64,000 bases of DNA from Planotetraspora thailandica (GCF_016863335.1 NZ_BOOR01000006.1:124001-188000); one strand, 5' to 3'; counted from the stretch's first letter, positions 1 to 7,913 are shown. Translations and numbers: made by a program. Notes: generated by a model not told the origin, from the letters alone.

Positions 1-741
1 CTGATGCAGGCGGCGCAGGTCCGGGCTCGGGTCGGCACCGAGTTCGTCGGCGAGGGTGGTGCGCAGGCGGTCGTAGGCGGCCAGTGCCTCGGCCGAGCGG
101 CCGCTCAGGCGCAGGGCGCGGATCAGGCGGTGGTGAAGCGGCTCGCGGAGCGGGTTGAGCGCGGCCTGCTCGGCGAGGTCGGCGACGAGCGAAGCGGGAA
201 GCGTGCCTTCGGCGAGGCAGAGGTCGGCGTAGGACTCCGCCGCGGTCAGGCGCAGCTCCTCGGCCCTGGCCGCCTGGAGAAGCACGCAGGAGGTGTGCGG
301 CACGTCGGAGAACGGGTCTCCCCGCCACAGCGCGAGGGCCTCGGCGATGGCGCCGGCGGCCGGGGGCTCGTCGTCGGGCTCGGCTGCCTCGGCCTTCTCC
401 CCATGGCGCACCGCGGTTTCGAACCGGCCGAGGTCGGTGGTCGCCTGGTCGAGGTCGAGGGTGTACCCGCCCGACCGTGTCCGCAGGACGCCGGCGCCGT
501 CCGCGTCGCCGGACACCTCTCGCAACATCGCGCGAAGCCGGGAGGCGCGCACTTGTACGGCGTTCGCCGGGTCGGCCGGCGGGTTGTCCGGCCACAGGGC
601 GTCGGCCAGATGCTCCGTGGACACGAGCTGCCCAGGATGGGCGAGGAGTTCGCCGAGGAATGCCCGGTCCTTGGCTGCGGAGGGGGCCAGCGAACGCCCG
701 TCGTGCACCATTTCGAGGGGGCCGAGCACACGGAATTCCAC
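1..741 (-). CDS. SARP/AfsR-family transcriptional regulator (5' part, runs off window)
   Basis: The minus strand reads open from a GTG at 741 to the window edge, giving the first 247 residues. Residues 1-95 form an OmpR-like winged helix (starting VEFRVLGPLEMVHDGRSLAP, then LLAHPGQLVSTEHLADALWP). Residues about 100-247 match the bacterial transcriptional activation domain, with a DLGRFE entry and ALNPLREPLHHRLIRALRLS. This N-terminal pair defines SARP regulators, which usually activate secondary-metabolism genes by binding direct repeats near -35. Whether an NB-ARC/TPR part follows, as in AfsR, cannot be seen because the 3' end lies outside the window. No start other than the GTG fits the conserved first beta strand. 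Confidence 0.9.
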   Translation of the reverse strand, partial: MEFRVLGPLEMVHDGRSLAPSAAKDRAFLGELLAHPGQLVSTEHLADALWPDNPPADPANAVQVRASRLRAMLREVSGDADGAGVLRTRSGGYTLDLDQATTDLGRFETAVRHGEKAEAAEPDDEPPAAGAIAEALALWRGDPFSDVPHTSCVLLQAARAEELRLTAAESYADLCLAEGTLPASLVADLAEQAALNPLREPLHHRLIRALRLSGRSAEALAAYDRLRTTLADELGADPSPDLRRLHQ

Positions 742-813
742 GCGCCGTAGTCTGACAGACCTTGTCGGGAGTCGATCAACGGGCGGGTGTGGACGGGTGC
801 GGCACGACGCCGG

Positions 814-1407
814 TCAGCCGACGCTATCGGGCGTCGCGCCGATCGTCCGGGCGAGATCCGCTGTCAAGGGATACGGGTGTTCGACGGGGAAGTCACCGGA
901 ACGGTCCGCGTGGAGCTCGTGGACGCGGGCGGTGACGTCGGTGATCGCGACGATCCAGTCGTCGACGAAACGCTCGACTGCCTCGCCCGACAGGCCGATC
1001 TGGATCGACCGGTGGGGAAGCGGGCGCAGGTGGCGGTCGCGTTCGGGGTCCCACTGGATCCGCACCGGGCTCTCGTGCAGCCTCCGCCTCCACTCCGCGT
1101 GGTCCACCTGACGGCCTTCCGCGCGGTCGGGGTGACTCAGGCAGGAATGGGCCAGAGCCCATTCGAAACCCTCGCGGGTGATGTCGATGGCGAGCACGCG
1201 GCCCTGGCCGGGCTTCGCGGCCCAGCCGCAGCGGTACATCATCCAGCAGAAGGACGGCTTGATCCAGGTCATGCGCTCCCGTTTGAAGGGCGGGACGAAC
1301 CGTTGCGCCGCGACCGCCGGGCCGGCGATGGCCGGGCTGTAGGCCTGATAGACGGTGATGGACTCCTCCGTGTAGGCGGCACGGATCTGCCGATTAGGGA
1401 CATTCAT
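814..1407 (-). CDS. DUF4291 family protein
   Basis: This 197-residue protein shows the DUF4291 signature near the N-terminus, with RQIRAAYTEESITVYQAYSP at residues 6-25, followed by RFVPPFKRERMTWIKPSFCW and WMMYRCGWA. The length is normal for the family. No biochemical function is established for it. The ATG at 1407 begins just before the conserved N-terminal motif, and no strong Shine-Dalgarno precedes it. It is transcribed away from the HhH/SRPBCC gene at 1506, leaving a 98-bp divergent gap. It is probably a single-gene transcript. Confidence 0.8.
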   Translation of the reverse strand: MNVPNRQIRAAYTEESITVYQAYSPAIAGPAVAAQRFVPPFKRERMTWIKPSFCWMMYRCGWAAKPGQGRVLAIDITREGFEWALAHSCLSHPDRAEGRQVDHAEWRRRLHESPVRIQWDPERDRHLRPLPHRSIQIGLSGEAVERFVDDWIVAITDVTARVHELHADRSGDFPVEHPYPLTADLARTIGATPDSVG

Positions 1408-1505
1408 GCCGCCAAGGGTGACGACGTGGCATCGCCTCCTGCAAACGGATTTTCCGTACGGCCGGTGGGCGGGACAATGCGAAGGCCGGAACGAGGAGGC
1501 ACGCG

Positions 1506-2156
1506 ATGGACACGGATCTCCCCAAGCTGAGCGCCCCCGCGCGGCGTGCGCTGGCCGGGGCCGGACTCAGCAGGCTCGAACAGCTCAGCGAGGTGACAGA
1601 GGCGGAGGTCCTCGCCCTGCACGGCATGGGGCCGAACGCCATGGGCGTCCTGCGCGGCGCACTGGAGGAACGCGGGCTGGCCTTCCGCGCCGCCCCCGGC
1701 GGACGCCCGGCGCCAGCGAGCGGCGCGCAACACCGCCTCACCGGGCGAATCGGCGTCGCGCTGCCGCCACGTGAGGCGTTCGTCCTGTTCACGCCGCGCG
1801 GCGAGGAGTCGTGGGTGGACGGCTGGCGGCCGCGTTTCGCCGTGGACACCGATGACGACAGCGCTCCCGGCACGGTCTTCGAGACCGACGCGCACGGGGA
1901 GCTCACCACGTGGGTGGTGCTCGACCGCGAGCGGGGACGGCGGGTGTCCTACGCGCGCGTCACGCCCGGGTCCCGAGCGGGAATCGTGACCGTGCGGCTC
2001 GACGACGCGCCGGACGGCCACAGCACCGTCGAGGTCACCTACGAGATGACCGCGCTCGCCCCGGAGGGCGACCGGGTGTTGCGCGAGTTCGCCGCCGGTT
2101 ATCCCGCCTTCCTGAAGTCGTGGGAAGAGGCGATCGCGGCGCGTCCCCGAGGCTGA
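1506..2156 (+). CDS. Helix-hairpin-helix domain fused to SRPBCC (START-like) domain
   Basis: This is a 216-residue two-domain protein. Residues about 5-58 resemble the RpoA C-terminal/helix-hairpin-helix fold (LSAPARRALAGAGLSRLEQL, then EVLALHGMGPNAMGVLRGAL, where LHGMGP is the typical turn). Residues about 75-215 look like an SRPBCC/AHSA1-type ligand-binding domain (GRIGVALPPREAFVLFTPRG near its start, FLKSWEEAI in the final helix). Such small HhH domains normally contact DNA or protein, and SRPBCC folds bind hydrophobic ligands. A ligand-responsive nucleic-acid or polymerase binder is therefore possible, but that is inference. A strong AGGAGG lies 6 nt before the ATG at 1506. Confidence 0.7.
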   Translation: MDTDLPKLSAPARRALAGAGLSRLEQLSEVTEAEVLALHGMGPNAMGVLRGALEERGLAFRAAPGGRPAPASGAQHRLTGRIGVALPPREAFVLFTPRGEESWVDGWRPRFAVDTDDDSAPGTVFETDAHGELTTWVVLDRERGRRVSYARVTPGSRAGIVTVRLDDAPDGHSTVEVTYEMTALAPEGDRVLREFAAGYPAFLKSWEEAIAARPRG

Positions 2157-2273
2157 CGCCCGGGTCCCGCTCGATCCGCACGCGGGACGACGGTGCCCTG
2201 ATGGCCGTTCAATGGGGACCTCCTTAACGATGCCTGGGTGCGGGCTTGTCACGGTCGGGCGCACCGTGGGGGC

Positions 2274-2654
2274 ATGACGAGAACACGACGCTTCACCGAC
2301 ACGGCGAAGGTGACCATCGCGGCGGCCGGGACGGCCGCCCTCGTCGGCGTGGCGGTTCCGGCCGCGTTCGCCTCCTCCTCACTCGCCCCGACCGCGGGGG
2401 GTTCGCCGGCGGACCCCGGGAAGGGGCCGGCGTCCCTGCCCAAGGAAGGCGCCGCCCAGATCACCTACCGAGAGGCCGTCGCGATCGCTAGGAAGCGGGT
2501 GCCCGGCGCCCGGGTCACCGAGGCGGAGCTCGAACGGGAGGACGGCCGCCTCCAGTGGGAGGTCGAGCTGGTGAAGGGCCCCTACGAGCACGAGGTCGAG
2601 ATCTCCCCCTCGACCGGGGAGATCCTCACGTACGAGCGGGAGCGCCGCGACTGA
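2274..2654 (+). CDS. Secreted PepSY-domain protein
   Basis: This is a 126-residue exported protein. An N-terminal signal peptide (basic MTRTRR, then a hydrophobic stretch to about residue 36 ending PAAFA) is followed by a low-complexity Gly/Pro linker. A PepSY domain occupies about residues 60-125, with ITYREAVAIARKRVPGARVT and the closing EVEISPSTGEIL. PepSY domains are short beta-alpha modules in cell-envelope proteins and are thought to bind peptides or inhibit proteases. The ATG at 2274 was chosen because it puts the positive residues directly before the hydrophobic core. No two-component genes sit beside it, although many actinobacterial PepSY proteins have such neighbours. Confidence 0.8.
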   Translation: MTRTRRFTDTAKVTIAAAGTAALVGVAVPAAFASSSLAPTAGGSPADPGKGPASLPKEGAAQITYREAVAIARKRVPGARVTEAELEREDGRLQWEVELVKGPYEHEVEISPSTGEILTYERERRD

Positions 2655-2735
2655 TATCCCGGGCCCGCCGCCCGTAAGGCTCGACGGCCTGCGAAAAGCA
2701 TCCGGCGCGAGATTATCTGTCACGAAACCAATTGT

Positions 2736-2747
2736 TAGACTCGCCGT
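2736..2747 (+). promoter_or_regulatory. Leaderless -10 element of the MarR gene
   Basis: TAGACT at 2736-2741 is a good -10 hexamer and lies 6 nt before the ATG at 2748, leaving no room for a ribosome binding site. The transcript should be leaderless. An AATTGTTAG stretch overlaps the element and could be an operator for autoregulation; this is inferred only from position. Confidence 0.5.
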
Positions 2748-3236
2748 ATGACCGCCATGGCCCCCGCGCGAACCGAGCCCGACCTGTCGTACCTGCTCGA
2801 CCACACCAGCCACGTGCTGCGGACCAGGATGTCCGCGGCGCTGGCGGAGATCGGTCTCACGGTCCGGATGCACTGCGTGCTGGTCCACGCCCTCGGGGAG
2901 GAGCGCACGCAGATCCAGCTCGCCGAGATCGGCGACATGGACAAGACCACGATGGTGGTGACGGTCGACGCGCTGGAGGAGGCCGGCCTGGCCGAGCGTC
3001 GTCCCTCGGCCACGGACCGGCGTGCCCGGATCGTCGCGGTCACCGAGAAGGGCGCTCAGGTCGCCGAGCAGAGCCAGCAGATCGTCGACCGAGTGCACGC
3101 GGAGGCCCTGGGCGCGTTGCCGCCCGGCGAGCGGGAGACGTTCCTCGACGCCATGAAGCGCCTGGTGGAAGGGCACCTGGCGACCCCCGTGGAGAACCCG
3201 CAGGCGATCAGGCGGGCTCGCCAGCGCACAAAGTAG
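2748..3236 (+). CDS. MarR family transcriptional regulator
   Basis: This 162-residue winged-helix regulator has an N-terminal dimerisation helix (YLLDHTSHVLRTRM), a recognition region (IQLAEIGDMDKTTMVVTVDA), and a wing bearing the family DRRARIVAVTEKG motif at about residues 88-100. MarR proteins usually repress an adjacent efflux or stress gene and release DNA on binding phenolic or oxidised ligands. The gene directly precedes a DHA2 drug transporter and an AhpD-like protein on the same strand, so it is most likely their local repressor. An inverted repeat at 3259-3270 in the transporter's promoter is a candidate operator. There are few cysteines, so small-molecule sensing is more likely than thiol sensing. 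Confidence 0.9.
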   Translation: MTAMAPARTEPDLSYLLDHTSHVLRTRMSAALAEIGLTVRMHCVLVHALGEERTQIQLAEIGDMDKTTMVVTVDALEEAGLAERRPSATDRRARIVAVTEKGAQVAEQSQQIVDRVHAEALGALPPGERETFLDAMKRLVEGHLATPVENPQAIRRARQRTK

Positions 3237-3258
3237 TTCCGTAAAGGATCGTCTACTA

Positions 3259-3278
3259 CAGATCAATCTGCTACGGTC
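3259..3278 (+). promoter_or_regulatory. Candidate MarR operator and -10 of the efflux gene
   Basis: CAGAT-CA-ATCTG (3259-3270) is a perfect inverted repeat immediately upstream of a TACGGT -10-like hexamer, 30-40 nt before the transporter start. The repeat lies where a repressor would block polymerase. It is assigned from symmetry and position only. Confidence 0.35.
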
Positions 3279-3311
3279 TCACTTGTCGTCCCTTCCGACA
3301 GGAGTTGCCGT

Positions 3312-4751
3312 ATGTCACTCACGCGATCCCGTGGGCTCGCCCTCGCCGTGCTCTGCGCGGGCATGTTGATGATCATCTTGGATGGCTCCATCGTCACCGT
3401 GGCGTTGCCCGACATCCAGCGCGACCTCGGGTTCTCCCCGGCCACGCTGACCTGGACGGTCAACGCGTACATGATCGCTTTTGGGGGCCTGCTGCTCCTG
3501 GCCGGACGGCTGGGCGACCTGATCGGGCGCAAGCGCATGTTCGTCGCCGGATTGGTCGTCTTCACGGCCGCCTCGCTGCTGTGCGGCACGGCGGGCAGCC
3601 CCGAGGCCCTGATCGCGGCCCGGTTCGTCCAGGGCGCCGGGGGAGCGATGGCCTCCTCCGTCAGCCTCGGCATGATCGTCACGTTGTTCCCCGAGCCGCG
3701 CGAGCGGGGCAGGGCCATCGGCGCCTTCGCCTTCACCGGCTCGGTCGGCGCCTCCATCGGCCAGGTGCTCGGCGGCGTGCTCACCGACGCCTTCGGCTGG
3801 CACTGGGTGTTCTTCGTCAACCTGCCGTTCGGGGTGATCGCCGGGCTGCTGGCCGTGTACGTCCTGGACGGCGACCGCGGGCTCGGGTTCCGCGCCGGCG
3901 CCGACGCCCTCGGCGCCCTGCTGGTCACCGCCGGGGTGATGCTCCTCGTCTACGCCGTCGTCCAGGCCGAGCCGTACGGGTGGGTGTCGCGCGGCACGCT
4001 GATCCCCCTCGTGCTCGGGGTCGTGCTGCTCGCCGGGTTCGTCGCCCGGGTGGCGACCGCGGCACGCCCGCTGCTGCCGTTGCGCGTGTTCCGGTCGCGC
4101 AACGTCTGGGGAGCCAATGTGGTTCAGATGCTGATGGTCGCGGCACTGTTCGGCTTCCAGGTCCTCATCGCGCTCTACATGCAGGAGGTGCTCGCCTACG
4201 ACGCGACCGCGACCGGTCTGGCGATGCTCCCCGCGGCCGTCTCCATCGGCGTGCTCTCGCTCGGGTTCTCCGCGCGGCTGTCCGCGAGGTTCGGGGAGCG
4301 GGCCGTGCTGCTCGCCGGTCTGGTGCTCGTGCTGGCGGGCCGCCTGCTCCTGGTCCGCCTGCCGGTGGACGGCGTGTTCGTCACCGACCTGCTGCCGGCG
4401 ATGCTGCTAACGGGCGGCTTCGGACTGGCGCTGCCCGCGCTGACCTCGCTCGGCATGTCGGGGGCCAGGCCCGAGGACGCCGGCGTGGCGTCCGGGCTGT
4501 TCAACACCACCCAGCAGCTCGGCGCGGCCTTCGGCGTGGCCGTCCTGTCGACCCTGGCGGCCTCTCGTACGGAGGCGCTGACGGCGGCGGGCCATTCCGC
4601 GGCCGACGCGCTGACCGGCGGCTTCCGGCTCGCCTTCGTCGTCGGCGCGGCGCTCGTCGCCGTCGCGATCGTGGTGGCCGTCGTGGTGGTGCGGGGGCCC
4701 GCCGCCGTGGCCGAACCGCAGACCGCGGAGCCCGTCGACACGACCGCCTGA
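3312..4751 (+). CDS. DHA2-family (EmrB/QacA) MFS drug efflux transporter
   Basis: This 479-residue transporter with about 14 predicted membrane helices belongs to the 14-TMS DHA2 group of proton-coupled drug exporters. Visible family motifs are the TM1 acidic residue in ILDGSIVTVALP, motif A at GRLGDLIGRKRMF (about residues 72-84), the motif B-like RFVQGAGGAM (about residue 110), and motif C in the fifth helix (GSVGASIGQVLGG). It should expel hydrophobic or cationic compounds; the substrate cannot be read from sequence. An AGGAG lies upstream of the ATG. It follows the MarR gene by 75 bp with a candidate operator between them. Confidence 0.92.
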   Translation: MSLTRSRGLALAVLCAGMLMIILDGSIVTVALPDIQRDLGFSPATLTWTVNAYMIAFGGLLLLAGRLGDLIGRKRMFVAGLVVFTAASLLCGTAGSPEALIAARFVQGAGGAMASSVSLGMIVTLFPEPRERGRAIGAFAFTGSVGASIGQVLGGVLTDAFGWHWVFFVNLPFGVIAGLLAVYVLDGDRGLGFRAGADALGALLVTAGVMLLVYAVVQAEPYGWVSRGTLIPLVLGVVLLAGFVARVATAARPLLPLRVFRSRNVWGANVVQMLMVAALFGFQVLIALYMQEVLAYDATATGLAMLPAAVSIGVLSLGFSARLSARFGERAVLLAGLVLVLAGRLLLVRLPVDGVFVTDLLPAMLLTGGFGLALPALTSLGMSGARPEDAGVASGLFNTTQQLGAAFGVAVLSTLAASRTEALTAAGHSAADALTGGFRLAFVVGAALVAVAIVVAVVVVRGPAAVAEPQTAEPVDTTA

Positions 4752-4770
4752 ACCCTCGCGGCCCGAGAGG

Positions 4771-4799
4771 TTGACCCGGCGATCGTGATCGCTCAGGCT
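4771..4799 (+). promoter_or_regulatory. Candidate promoter with inverted repeat, AhpD-like gene
   Basis: TTGACC (4771-4776) and CAGGCT (4794-4799) are 17 bp apart. The spacer contains the perfect inverted repeat GCGATC-GT-GATCGC (4779-4792). The AhpD-like gene could therefore have its own regulated promoter despite sitting behind the MFS gene. The -10 match is weak. Confidence 0.3.
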
Positions 4800-4840
4800 G
4801 CCCCTGAAGCACGCTGATCACCACTCGCCGAGGAGTCCTC

Positions 4841-5383
4841 ATGGCGCACATCACTTTGGGCAACGACCTCCCGGGCATCGTCGGGCTGCTCAACTTCCGG
4901 CCCCAGACCGGGCGCCCGTTGAGCGAGCTGGCCGAGGTGCTGTTACGCGGGGACAACTCGTTGTCGAGGGGCGAGCGGGAGCTGATCGCGGCCTACGTGT
5001 CGGCCGAGAACGACTGCCGGTTCTGCTACTCGTCGCACGCCGCGTCCGCCGAGGCGCAACTTCCGGAGGGCACCGCCCCCGTCGAGGAGATCTGCGCCGA
5101 CCCGGCCGCCGCGCACATCTCCGGGAAGATGAAGGCGCTGCTCGACATCGCGGGAGCCGTACGGCAGAGCGGCAAGGCGGTGACCGAGCAGCACGTGGCC
5201 GCGGCCAGGGCCGCCGGAGCCTCCGATGTGGAGATCCACGACGTGGTCCTGATCGCGGCCGCCTTCTGCATGTACAACCGCTATGTGGACGGCCTGGCCG
5301 CGTTCACCCCCGACGACCCGGCCCGCTACAAGGCCATGGCCGCCCTCGTCGTCGAGGCGGGCTACGTGCGGGGTGATGCCTAG
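4841..5383 (+). CDS. Carboxymuconolactone decarboxylase/AhpD-like peroxidase-related protein
   Basis: This 180-residue all-helical protein belongs to the AhpD/CMD superfamily. The key segment is NDCRFCYSSHA at about residues 64-74. It contains the CxxC pair and the downstream His of the AhpD proton-relay motif, preceded by the conserved Glu (GERELIAAYVSAEN). Members reduce peroxides or act as thiol-dependent peroxidase partners, and the annotated subgroup is 'uncharacterized peroxidase-related enzyme'. Its place behind a MarR/efflux pair suggests a response to a reactive or toxic compound. The start is well supported by GAGGAG 6 nt upstream of the ATG. Confidence 0.85.
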   Translation: MAHITLGNDLPGIVGLLNFRPQTGRPLSELAEVLLRGDNSLSRGERELIAAYVSAENDCRFCYSSHAASAEAQLPEGTAPVEEICADPAAAHISGKMKALLDIAGAVRQSGKAVTEQHVAAARAAGASDVEIHDVVLIAAAFCMYNRYVDGLAAFTPDDPARYKAMAALVVEAGYVRGDA

Positions 5384-5442
5384 ACCGGTGATGTCACGGT
5401 GTCGATGGTCACAATTAAGGCATATCGCCTAAAGTCTCACGA

Positions 5443-6579
5443 ATGCCGACTCCCTCCCGGCTGGCCTGGCTGGACTTCTTGCGCGGACCTGCCGCTCTGG
5501 CCGTCGCGCTGCACCACTCCGCATGGACCTTCATCCCGGCCGCGTGGGCGGTCGTGGATCGAAGAATCGACGTCGGCACGTTCGGCGTGTTCGTGTTCTT
5601 CCTGGTCAGCGGGTACATCATCCCCGCCTCTCTGGAGCGGCGCGGCGACCTGCGCGCCTTCTGGATCGGACGGGCCTTCCGCCTTCTCCCTCTCCTGCTG
5701 ACCGCGTTCGTGCTCGCACTGCTTCTCGCGTACGGCGGAGCCTTCGACCTGCACCCGGGGCTCGGCACACGCCCCCTGCCGCTCGTCGTGCTCGGCAACA
5801 CGACGATGCTGCAGGAACTGCTCGGCGTGCCCGCCGTTATCAACGTCATGTGGACGTTGTCGTACGAGATGGCCTTCTACCTGATGGCCGTCGGGCTGTT
5901 CGCCGTACGGCAGGCGCACCGGTCGGCCACGGCGGCCATCGTGCTCGCCGTGGTGGCCGTGCCGCTCGGTCTCCTCGTCCCGCGCCCCCTCATCGGCGGG
6001 CGTGCCGACCTGGTCGCCGCGGTCCTCGGGGTCGCGGTGGTCGCCGTCGTCGTCGTGTCGGCACGGGCGGGCGGGGCCGTGCGCACGGCGGCCGCCGTCA
6101 CGGGCGGGGTGCTCGGCTTCACGCTGGTCGTCCTGGGCAGCCGCATCGGCGCGTGGCAGGGGCTGACCATCCTGGCCATGATGTTCGCGGGCACCGCCGT
6201 CCACCGCGCCGAGCAGGGGACGATCCGCCCGCGCACGGCCGTCGCCGCCGTCGTGACGGTGCTGGCCTGCGGCATGTTCGCCAAGGACGACCCGGGCTGG
6301 GCGCCCGCGATGCTGCTCGCCGTCGTGTTCTTCGCCGGCGTTTTCGCGCTGCGGCACAGGACGTTCCCCCGGTGGCCGGCCCGGCTGGGGGTGATCAGCT
6401 TCTCCCTCTACCTGCTGCACCCGCTCCTACTGCAGGTCGTGCCCAACCTGCCGGTGTTCTTCCTCGTCCTGGTGCCGCTCGGCTACCTCACCCACCGCCT
6501 GATCGAGGCGCCCGCCCAGCGTCTCGGCCGCCGCCTCACCCGGCCTGCCGTACGGGAGACCGTTCAGACGCCTGTCTGA
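5443..6579 (+). CDS. Acyltransferase family 3 (OafA/NodX-type) membrane protein
   Basis: This 378-residue protein with about 10 hydrophobic helices is of the acyltransferase-3 family, which O-acylates surface sugars or lipids. The N-terminus has the family hallmark WLDFLRGPAALAVALHHSAW, where the LDxLRG and the His are typical. The fold continues through FGVFVFFLVSGYII and closes with ISFSLYLLHPLLL, the conserved YLxHP-like element. A TAAAGT -10 box (5430-5435) stands 7 nt before the ATG, so the transcript is probably leaderless. The last 16 bp overlap the 3' end of the convergent hydrolase gene. The acceptor molecule is unknown. Confidence 0.88.
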   Translation: MPTPSRLAWLDFLRGPAALAVALHHSAWTFIPAAWAVVDRRIDVGTFGVFVFFLVSGYIIPASLERRGDLRAFWIGRAFRLLPLLLTAFVLALLLAYGGAFDLHPGLGTRPLPLVVLGNTTMLQELLGVPAVINVMWTLSYEMAFYLMAVGLFAVRQAHRSATAAIVLAVVAVPLGLLVPRPLIGGRADLVAAVLGVAVVAVVVVSARAGGAVRTAAAVTGGVLGFTLVVLGSRIGAWQGLTILAMMFAGTAVHRAEQGTIRPRTAVAAVVTVLACGMFAKDDPGWAPAMLLAVVFFAGVFALRHRTFPRWPARLGVISFSLYLLHPLLLQVVPNLPVFFLVLVPLGYLTHRLIEAPAQRLGRRLTRPAVRETVQTPV

Positions 6580-7409
6580 GCGGGGCCGTCGAGGAAGCTC
6601 CCGACCGCGTCGGCGAAGGCGTCCGGCGCGGTGACCCAGGGGTAGTGGGCTCCGGGAAGCGTCAGGCTGGTGCCGTACGGGAAGAGCCCGGCCGCCTCGG
6701 CCGCCTGCGCGGGCACCGGCTCCGGGTCCAGCTCTCCGGCGATCACCAGTACGGGTCCGGCGACCTTCGTCAGTGCCTTCCGGGTCTCCTCGGCCGGGGG
6801 CAGGCCGGCGAGGAAACGTTCGGCGACCTCCGCTGAGCGTCCGGCGAACCGGGTGGCGTGCGCGTCGGCGGTCTCGTTCCACGGGCTGTAGAAGAACGCC
6901 TGCGCCTGCAGACGCCTGCTCTCGTCGCCTGCGTCCCACGCCTTGAGGTCCGGCAGCCTGCTGTCGTACCAGTCCTCGCCAGCCCGGAGTTCGATCCGGG
7001 CGTACCACTCCGCGTCGCCCAGTTCGAGCCCGACCGGCTGCATGCTCGGTGTCACCAGCACGAGGTGGCCTATCCGGTCGGGATGGCGGGCCGCGTAGAG
7101 CAACGCCAACGCTCCGGCGGCCGAATGCCCGAGCAGGTCGATGCGTTCCAGGCCCAGGTGGGCGCGCAGCGCCTCGACGTCGGCCACCATGCGATCGGCC
7201 GCGTAGGTGGCGGGGTCGGCCGGCGGCGCGGACTCCCCGGTGCCCCGAGGGTCGAGCAGGACGAGTCGGCGCCGGGTTGCCAGGCCGCCGAGGTCGCCCA
7301 GATAGGCCGAGGACCGCCCCGGCCCGCCCGGCAGGCATACCAGCGGCGATCCTTCGCCTTGTTCGTGGTAGGCCAGCACGGTCCCGTCATACGACACGAA
7401 ACTGAACAC
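6564..7409 (-). CDS. Alpha/beta hydrolase (proline iminopeptidase-like)
   Basis: This 281-residue alpha/beta hydrolase has the oxyanion segment LPGGPGRSSAY, a variant of the HGGPG of proline iminopeptidases, followed by LDPRGTGES. The nucleophile elbow GHSAAG is at about residues 113-118, the acid lies in AGELDPEPVP, and the catalytic His is in PGAHYPWV near residue 258. All triad residues are present, so an active serine hydrolase or aminopeptidase is expected; the substrate is not predictable. It starts with GTG at 7409 behind a GAGGATGAG ribosome site. Its promoter side faces the 53-bp inverted repeat array, whose first core begins 57 nt upstream. Confidence 0.88.
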   Translation of the reverse strand: MFSFVSYDGTVLAYHEQGEGSPLVCLPGGPGRSSAYLGDLGGLATRRRLVLLDPRGTGESAPPADPATYAADRMVADVEALRAHLGLERIDLLGHSAAGALALLYAARHPDRIGHLVLVTPSMQPVGLELGDAEWYARIELRAGEDWYDSRLPDLKAWDAGDESRRLQAQAFFYSPWNETADAHATRFAGRSAEVAERFLAGLPPAEETRKALTKVAGPVLVIAGELDPEPVPAQAAEAAGLFPYGTSLTLPGAHYPWVTAPDAFADAVGSFLDGPAQTGV

Positions 7410-7465
7410 ACCTCATCCTCGCAGCGATCAATCCCTCCCTTGCGCGTGATCCCCCCCTCTTGCGC

Positions 7466-7818
7466 GTGATCATGCAGAAGCTCGGTGATTGTGCATCTGA
7501 CCTGCACACCCTCGGATGGTGATCATGCAGAAGTTCGGCAATTGCAGGTCTGAACTGCGCGTTCACGGTTCGTGATCATGCAGTAGTTCGGGGATCGGCA
7601 CTCGTGCCTGGGTTTTTGCTGTTCGTGATCATGCACTGTTGTGGTCAGTGCATGATCACCTTGTGCGTTTCCCCGGCTCATACGGCACGCCGCCGAACTT
7701 CTGCATGATCACGAAATGTGTTTGCCCAGCTCGCGCGGCATGCGAGCGAACTTCTGCATGATCACGGCGAGGGTTTGTGCAGCTCGTGGGGCATGTCGCC
7801 GAACTTCTGCATGATCAC
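7466..7818. repeat. 53-bp-period inverted repeat array, locus 1 (3 + hairpin + 3)
   Basis: Three direct copies of a 20-bp core (GTGATCATGCAGAAGTTCGG, one or no mismatch) start at 7466, 7519 and 7572. A central hairpin follows at 7625-7659, with stem GTGATCATGCACTG, 7-nt loop and perfect complement. Three inverted copies end at 7712, 7765 and 7818. Every step is exactly 53 bp, so the element is a symmetric 353-bp imperfect palindrome. The 33-nt intervals are diverged but keep traces of common origin (a CTGC/GCAAAC-like block). It has no coding capacity and lies between two divergently transcribed genes. A second, smaller member is at 19114-19358. Confidence 0.9.
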
Positions 7819-7880
7819 GCGCAAGGGGTGGTGACCACGCGCAAGGGGTGGTGACCACGCGCAAGGGGTGGGTGATCGCG
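7816..7880. repeat. 20-bp tandem repeats flanking array 1
   Basis: CACGCGCAAGGGGTGGTGAC occurs twice back to back (7816-7835, 7836-7855), followed by a third, decaying copy from 7856. The first copy overlaps the end of the last array core. The reverse complement of the same unit appears once, degenerate, on the left side (about 7440-7465, TTGCGCGTGATC), so the tandem block belongs to the same symmetric structure. Confidence 0.8.
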
Positions 7881-7913
7881 CGCGCAAGAGAGGGGGATCG
7901 CCTCGGGGGCGCC

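Noticed and set aside
7466-7818. CRISPR array (20-bp repeat with 33-bp spacers)
   Set aside because: Repeat orientation flips at a central palindrome, the spacers retain residual similarity to each other, the repeat is short and there are no cas genes anywhere in the window.
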